From Luteococcus sp052116585 (GTDB lineage: Bacteria; Actinomycetota; Actinomycetes; Propionibacteriales; Propionibacteriaceae): a DNA stretch of 64,000 bases. The position numbers and the translations under genes were made by a program. Location of the stretch: assembly GCF_052116585.1 (NCBI RefSeq), contig NZ_JBQKKT010000001.1:62001-126000 (forward strand). Direction: 5' to 3'. The notes beneath the pieces are model-generated. The model searched no databases, was not told the DNA's origin, and saw only the letters and a list, made by a program, of their open reading frames with translations. Below are positions 59,732 to 64,000 of this stretch, one piece after another; positions within the stretch are counted from its first letter, which is position 1, and each line of letters starts with the position of its first letter.

Positions 59732-61396
59732 TCAGTCGTGGCTCGCGTCAGTCCCGGTCCCCGGGGCCTCCTGGGCGCCCGACTGCTCGGCGGTCTGTGC
59801 GGCGGCGGTGCCACGTCCACGACCGCGGCTACGACGGCGGCGACGGGGCTTGCCTTCGCCTTCGCCCGACTCGTTCGACTGCGCCGGTGCCTGCGAGTTC
59901 GCGTTTGGCGAGACCTGCGCCTCGTCAGCGCCTTCGGCCACCGGCTCGCCATTCTTCAGGCGACGACGGCTGCGGTTGCGGGCCGGACGCGGCTCGCGGG
60001 GGCGTTCGGTGCCCTCGTCGTTGGTGTGTCCACCGCGCCCACCGCGACCCGTGCGGCCTCGGTCGTCGCGCTTGGGGCGTTCCTTCGGTTCGGCACCCGG
60101 CAGGCGACCCTTGGTCCCTTCCGGGATGTCCAGATCGGTGTACAGGTGGGGCGAGGTGGAGTAGGTCTCCACTGGGTCGTCGAAGCCGAGTTCCAGTGCC
60201 TTGTTGATGACCTTCCAGCGCACGATGTCGGCCCAGTCCACGAGGGTGATGGCGACGCCCTTCGCCCCGGCGCGGCCAGTGCGACCGATGCGGTGCACAT
60301 AGGTCTTCGCATCCTCGGGGCACTCATTGTTGATGACATGGCTCACGCCGGTGACGTCGATGCCTCGGGCCGCGACGTCGGTGGCCACCAGGACCTTGAC
60401 CTCGCCAGCGCGGAAACGCTTCAGTGCCTTCTCGCGCATCGACTGGTTCAGGTCACCGTGGATGCTGGCAGCGGCGAAACCGCGATCCTCCAGGTCATCC
60501 GCAAGCCGCTGGGCGGCACGCTTGGTCTTGCAGAAGACCATCACCTTGTCGACGTCGTTGGCCTGCAGGACGCGGGCGACGATCTCGGGCTTGTCCAGGT
60601 CATGCGACTGGTAGACGAACTGGGTGGTGTCCGGCACGGTGGCCTGGGCATCGTGCCCTTCCGCCCGGACATTGATGGGCTGGTTCATGTGGGCGCGGGC
60701 CAGACCGACGATCGCGGCGGGCATCGTCGCGGAGAACATGAGCATTTGACGCTCGGCCGGGGTCTTCGCGATCAAGTGTTCGACGTCGGGCAAGAAGCCC
60801 AGGTCCAGCATCTCGTCCGCCTCGTCGAGGACCAGCATCCGCAGCCAGGACAGGTCCAGAGCGCCTCGATCAGCGAGGTCCTTGATCCGGCCCGGGGTGC
60901 CGACGACCACATCGACGCCGCGTTCCAGAGCCTCCAGTTGGGGCTCGTAGCCGACGCCGCCGTAGACGGTCAGCACTCGGACCTTGCGGATCGTGGAGGC
61001 CACTTCCAGGTCCTTGGCCACCTGCAGGGCCAACTCACGCGTGGGGCACAGCACCAGGGCCTGGGGCTTGCCCGGCGGCATGGCCAGTTCCTCGTAGCCT
61101 TCGTCGCCCTCGAGGAGGCTGCGCTGCAGGATCGAGATGCCGAAGGCGAGGGTCTTGCCCGTTCCGGTGCGGGCCTGGCCCATCAGGTCCGTGCCGGCCA
61201 CGGCGATCGGGATGGCGAGGCTCTGGATCGGAAAGGGATGTGTGATTCCGACGCGTTCCAGAGCCTCCTGGATCTCCGGCATGACGCCCAGGTCATCCCA
61301 GGTGGTCTCGACGTCGGGCTTGGGGGTGGGGGAGGCGAGGTCGTCGCCCACCAGCGCATCGACGCGTTCCGCGTCGGCATTCAGTTCGTTGGTCAC
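59732..61396 (-). CDS. DEAD-box ATP-dependent RNA helicase
   Basis: A 554-residue RNA helicase. All core motifs are visible: Q-motif (GITHPFPIQ), motif I (ARTGTGKT), Ia (PTRELA), Ib (TPGR), II (VLDEADEMLD), III (FSATMP), V (ATDVAARGID) and VI (HRIGRTGR). A C-terminal tail of about 140 residues is rich in Arg/Gly/Pro/Glu (RGRTGRGGRGG, PRRRRRSRGRGRG) and probably binds RNA. The start is GTG 61396. The 272-bp upstream gap to the next gene holds a TAAACT box (61539-61544) and a small hairpin (61515-61530), so a long 5' UTR is likely. Confidence 0.92.
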   Translation of the reverse strand: MTNELNADAERVDALVGDDLASPTPKPDVETTWDDLGVMPEIQEALERVGITHPFPIQSLAIPIAVAGTDLMGQARTGTGKTLAFGISILQRSLLEGDEGYEELAMPPGKPQALVLCPTRELALQVAKDLEVASTIRKVRVLTVYGGVGYEPQLEALERGVDVVVGTPGRIKDLADRGALDLSWLRMLVLDEADEMLDLGFLPDVEHLIAKTPAERQMLMFSATMPAAIVGLARAHMNQPINVRAEGHDAQATVPDTTQFVYQSHDLDKPEIVARVLQANDVDKVMVFCKTKRAAQRLADDLEDRGFAAASIHGDLNQSMREKALKRFRAGEVKVLVATDVAARGIDVTGVSHVINNECPEDAKTYVHRIGRTGRAGAKGVAITLVDWADIVRWKVINKALELGFDDPVETYSTSPHLYTDLDIPEGTKGRLPGAEPKERPKRDDRGRTGRGGRGGHTNDEGTERPREPRPARNRSRRRLKNGEPVAEGADEAQVSPNANSQAPAQSNESGEGEGKPRRRRRSRGRGRGTAAAQTAEQSGAQEAPGTGTDASHD

Positions 61397-61668
61397 CGTT
61401 CATGACTTTCTCATCGACCGATCGTCAGACCGGCTCGTATCGCGCAGGCGGCCGCAACCGGCGGTGACCGTTCGCAAGCGTTCGGTTTCCAGGCTCGGGG
61501 CCCATCCTGCCCACTGCACGGGAGCGTGCAATGCCGCAAGTTTACCCGCTTGACGGATCTGGCGCAGTCAACCCCGGATTCGCGGCTCGTCGCAGGGCGT
61601 GGACGAGACTCCGCGGGACACGCGACGAAGTGGCGGAGTGGGGGCGGGGCTGCGGATAGATTGGCCAC

Positions 61669-62346
61669 GTGAGCACCGCACGCAATGGAGCCGCCGTCCG
61701 CGCGGCAGAGGTCGAGTTGTTGGGTCTGGTGGCCTATGGGTCCTTGGCCGCCTTCGAGCGAACGGCCGCATCGTCGGCGGCCGCCGAGTCCATCGCGGAC
61801 AAGCTGCAGCTGGCCAGGATCGCGGCCCAGCGCTTCAGCCATCTGGACCGGCTCGAGCAGGAGCTCGTGACGCGATCCAGCAATCTCCAGGCTGCGATGA
61901 CGCCTTTTGCCCCGCCCGTGGACGCGTTCAACCAGCACACGGAGCCGAAGACCTGGAGCGAGGCGTTGGTGAAGCTGTGCGTCGTCGGCGGGCTGGTGCA
62001 GGACTTCGCATCGCTCGTCGGCCCGGGACTGGATCCCGAGCTGCAGGCCATCCTGACGGGGTCGATCGATGATGCCGAGCTGGCACCGGCTCCCGGCCGA
62101 ATGCTCGCCGCGGCACTGGCGGCAAACCCTGATGACCAGGGACGACTGACGCTTTTCGCACGTCGGTTGCTGGGAGAGCTCCTCAGCCAGGCCCAGCGCG
62201 TCGCGGCCCGCCATCCGGGGCTCACGTCGTTGATCACCGGTCACGACCAGAACAGTGGCGATGACCTGGCCGAGGTCAGCGAACTGATGTCCCGCCTGGC
62301 CGCTGCGCATGCCGATCGCATGATCGCCCTGGGGCTCGCCCAGTAG
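61669..62346 (+). CDS. Ferritin-like fold protein (MiaE-like)
   Basis: A 225-residue mostly helical protein of the ferritin-like/MiaE-type family that neighbours a DEAD helicase in actinobacteria (as Rv3210c beside Rv3211). Helical segments include AAEVELLGLVAYGSLAAFERTAAS, LARIAAQRFSHLDRLEQEL and GRLTLFARRLLGELLSQAQRV. The metal-ligand Glu/His pattern (EVE, FE, FSHLDRLE) could hold a di-iron centre. Function is unknown. GTG 61669 has TAGATT 6 nt before it. Confidence 0.75.
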   Translation: MSTARNGAAVRAAEVELLGLVAYGSLAAFERTAASSAAAESIADKLQLARIAAQRFSHLDRLEQELVTRSSNLQAAMTPFAPPVDAFNQHTEPKTWSEALVKLCVVGGLVQDFASLVGPGLDPELQAILTGSIDDAELAPAPGRMLAAALAANPDDQGRLTLFARRLLGELLSQAQRVAARHPGLTSLITGHDQNSGDDLAEVSELMSRLAAAHADRMIALGLAQ

Positions 62347-62438
62347 CACACGCGTCATCTCTGGAGGAGCGTGGCGAAACAGCGGTCCGTTGCGCCGTTG
62401 GGACAGACGTGAGGGTCTGGCGGCGGGAGATCGAAGCG

Positions 62439-62475
62439 CTCGAGGTCCGCACCGGATGTGGGTGCGGACCTCGAG
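62439..62475. terminator. Bidirectional hairpin terminator
   Basis: CTCGAGGTCCGCACC (62439-62453) and GGTGCGGACCTCGAG (62461-62475) form a perfect 15-bp stem with a 7-nt loop between convergent genes. Short degenerate repeats (GGGTCTGG-type every 20 nt or so, and GTCTGATTTACA at 62558 and 62574) fill the rest of this 249-bp gap. Confidence 0.75.
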
Positions 62476-62595
62476 GGGTCTGGCTATTGTCGACGGGTCT
62501 GGTTCTTGGCGACGGGTCTGGCTCCGGTGGGCAGGGCTGGGGCCCGGTTTCCACCAAGTCTGATTTACACGAGGTCTGATTTACATCAGGTTTGG

Positions 62596-62820
62596 TCAGA
62601 CGGCGCCGAACCCGACCGGGCGGCTGTGCTCCTTGCCAAGGTCCAGGTAGCCCACTTGTGCGGCCGGGACCACGACACGGCGACCCTTCTCGTCGGTGAG
62701 AGTGAGCAGACCGCCCTCAGTGATAGCGGTGCGCAGGGCCTGCTCGACCTCGTCGGCCGTGGCCTGGGTCTCGATGCTCAGCTCACGGGGAATGTTGTTC
62801 ACGCCAATCTTGATCTCCAC
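62596..62820 (-). CDS. DUF3107 family protein
   Basis: A 74-residue protein of the DUF3107 family (Rv3208A/TB9.4-like), function unknown. Sequence VEIKIGVNNIPRELSIETQATADEVEQALRTAITEGGLLTLTDEKGRRVVVPAAQVGYLDLG fits a small beta-alpha fold. GTG 62820 is chosen over TTG 62829 because TAGGTT lies 7 nt before it. The order helicase, ferritin-like protein, DUF3107 is conserved in actinobacteria. Confidence 0.85.
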   Translation of the reverse strand: MEIKIGVNNIPRELSIETQATADEVEQALRTAITEGGLLTLTDEKGRRVVVPAAQVGYLDLGKEHSRPVGFGAV

Positions 62821-62830
62821 GCAGTCCAAC

Positions 62831-63751
62831 CTACCCGGTGGGGGAAGGGGCTGCCATCAGCCGCTCCGTGGGGTCCAGGCGCACCAGGGCCGTCGTGATG
62901 TTGTCGCGGCCACCCTGTTCCTTGGCCCACTCCACCAGCGCCTCGCATGCCCGCTCCGGTGTGGAGTCATCGCCACCGGTCACCCGCCGGAGCAGGGTCG
63001 CCATGTCCTGCGGGGATGAGCAGTAGTTCCACAACCCGTCACTGCAGACCAGCAACCAGCCGGCCCCCGGGATGGGACGGGAGCTCTGACGGGGGATGAC
63101 GTCGGTGGCGTCAGGGCCGAGCCACCGCGTGATCGCGTGCGCCTGGTAGCCCTGCTCCGCCTCCTCGCGGCTCATGCCCAGCTCGATCCTGGCCTGTGCC
63201 ACGGAGTCATCGACGCTCAACAGCAGGGCCGAGCCGTCGTCGCCGATCCAGTAGGCACGGCAGTCGCCGATGTTGCCCACTGTGAGCTCGCCACGGAAGA
63301 TCGTCGCGACGATGAGCGTGCAGGAGCCTGCCTGTCCGTCGGGGCCGGCGGTGGACAGCACGGCGTCGTGCGCGGCCGCGAAGGCGTCATCCATCGTGGC
63401 GGCAACCTGATCGGCCCCGGCGCTCGGCATGGAGCGCAGCATCGCCACCAGGGTGGAGCACGCCACCTCGGCAGCGGCGGCGGCCGACTTCTCGGAACCG
63501 AGCGAGGTGGAGACCCCGTCGCTGATGCAGACGATGGCGATGCGCTCGCCATCGGCCTCCCGGCCACCCAGTGCCATGGCATCCTGGTTGGTCTCGTGCC
63601 GGTGCCCACGATCGCTGGATCCGGCCAGCCACGTCAGCGGGGCCACGGTGTAGTGGTCGCGCAGCCGAATGGCGGAGTCCCCGGGGCCGACTGTGCCAAC
63701 GGCCATCCGGTGGCTGGGGCCACCGCCAGCGCCGGTCTCGTGGTCGGTCAT
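62831..63751 (-). CDS. PP2C-type serine/threonine phosphatase
   Basis: A 306-residue metal-dependent protein phosphatase. The PP2C motifs are present: SDRGHRHETNQDAM (metal Asp), IVCISDGVSTSLGSEKSAAAA, TLIVATIFRGELTVGNIGDCRAYWI, WLLVCSDGLWNYCSSPQDM and GGRDNITTALV. No membrane segment is seen, so it acts in the cytoplasm, probably opposing a Ser/Thr protein kinase that is not in this window. The start is ATG 63751. Its start lies 11 nt from the DUF3107 coding end in the same direction. Confidence 0.9.
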   Translation of the reverse strand: MTDHETGAGGGPSHRMAVGTVGPGDSAIRLRDHYTVAPLTWLAGSSDRGHRHETNQDAMALGGREADGERIAIVCISDGVSTSLGSEKSAAAAAEVACSTLVAMLRSMPSAGADQVAATMDDAFAAAHDAVLSTAGPDGQAGSCTLIVATIFRGELTVGNIGDCRAYWIGDDGSALLLSVDDSVAQARIELGMSREEAEQGYQAHAITRWLGPDATDVIPRQSSRPIPGAGWLLVCSDGLWNYCSSPQDMATLLRRVTGGDDSTPERACEALVEWAKEQGGRDNITTALVRLDPTERLMAAPSPTG

Positions 63752-63905
63752 GGGTGCATCTCACCACGGGAGACGGGGCCGGTGCCAGTCCGTGAGGGGC
63801 ACGAGAGCCCACTGCGGGTGCCCTGCCGCCGTGGTTGGTCCATCAATGATTGAAGGTCTGGCTGAATGGTCAGGAGCTCGACGCGATCTCGCGGATCCCT
63901 GTGGG

Positions 63906-63943
63906 GAGTGGTTCCTGGGGGGGGGGAGTGGTTCCTGGGGGGG
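63906..63943. repeat. 20-bp G-rich tandem repeat, two copies
   Basis: GAGTGGTTCCTGGGGGGGGG (63906-63925) is followed by GAGTGGTTCCTGGGGGGG (63926-63943). Nothing else is recognisable in 63752-64000. Confidence 0.6.
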
Positions 63944-64000
63944 ATTGGTTTCGCGGCGTGTGGTGGGTAGCGCGCAGAAGGAGTGGGCCCCGGAGAGCGT

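Noticed and set aside
1..64000. CRISPR arrays, insertion sequences or prophage
   Set aside because: I found no regularly spaced repeats with unique spacers, no transposase and no phage structural cluster. The only repeat series is the tmRNA-tail array.

Overview
The window is GC-rich DNA with GTG and TTG starts, few U-tracts after terminator hairpins, and gene blocks typical of Actinomycetota: mtrA-mtrB-lpqB, DUF3052 next to aceE, DUF5998-phosphatase-tdk-rhodanese, a DEAD helicase beside a ferritin-like protein and DUF3107, and secA followed by Rv3235-like and DUF6912 genes. A propionibacterial-type actinobacterium is my best guess. That is an inference from gene content and order. No rRNA is present to settle it.

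Layout. 1-14 kb: 3' part of parE, a DUF2975/small-HTH pair with a palindromic operator, an SRPBCC protein, an MFS transporter, a CYP152-type P450, beta-carbonic anhydrase, parC, an App1-type phosphatase, then the DUF5998-phosphatase-tdk-rhodanese operon. 14-28 kb: aceE, DUF3052, an ABC exporter, a nitrilase-family hydrolase, an APC permease, katA with a Fur/PerR-like operator, a beta-helix protein, tRNA-Val(UAC), a YqeY-type protein and an acyltransferase. 28-36 kb: prfB, ftsE, ftsX, an M23 hydrolase, smpB, a DUF2207 protein, an FKBP isomerase, a small membrane protein and the tmRNA gene ssrA. 36.4-41.3 kb: an accessory array (below). 41.3-64 kb: backbone again, with TatD, a ThiF/TcdA-like enzyme, a YqgE-type protein, mtrA-mtrB-lpqB, comF, hpf, a glutamine amidotransferase, a YcaQ-type protein, secA and its neighbours, a PHP phosphoesterase, trpS behind a Trp-Trp leader peptide, an HpaI-type aldolase, a DEAD helicase, a ferritin-like protein, DUF3107 and a PP2C phosphatase.

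The most unusual region lies directly downstream of ssrA. A composite repeat of about 85-110 bp occurs five times in the same orientation between 36.4 and 41.35 kb. It combines a tRNA-T-arm-like or tmRNA-3'-end-like stretch, a TTCG-tetraloop hairpin, and a terminator hairpin. The copies separate four small cargo blocks: a blasticidin-S/cytidine deaminase-like gene, hipBA, a frameshifted GNAT gene, and yefM-yoeB plus a GNAT gene. No integrase is visible. It looks like a cassette-style accretion of toxin-antitoxin and acetyltransferase modules at the tmRNA 3' end.

Regulation that can be read from the sequence includes a probable Trp attenuator before trpS, imperfect or perfect palindromes before the DUF2975 operon and katA, candidate autoregulatory sites before hipBA and yefM, many intergenic hairpin terminators, and a recurrent -10-like box 6-8 nt before start codons, which suggests many leaderless mRNAs. 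There are two gene-poor stretches of note: 36951-37309 (repeat copy 1 plus the hipBA promoter region), and 63752-64000, where I see only a short G-rich tandem repeat.
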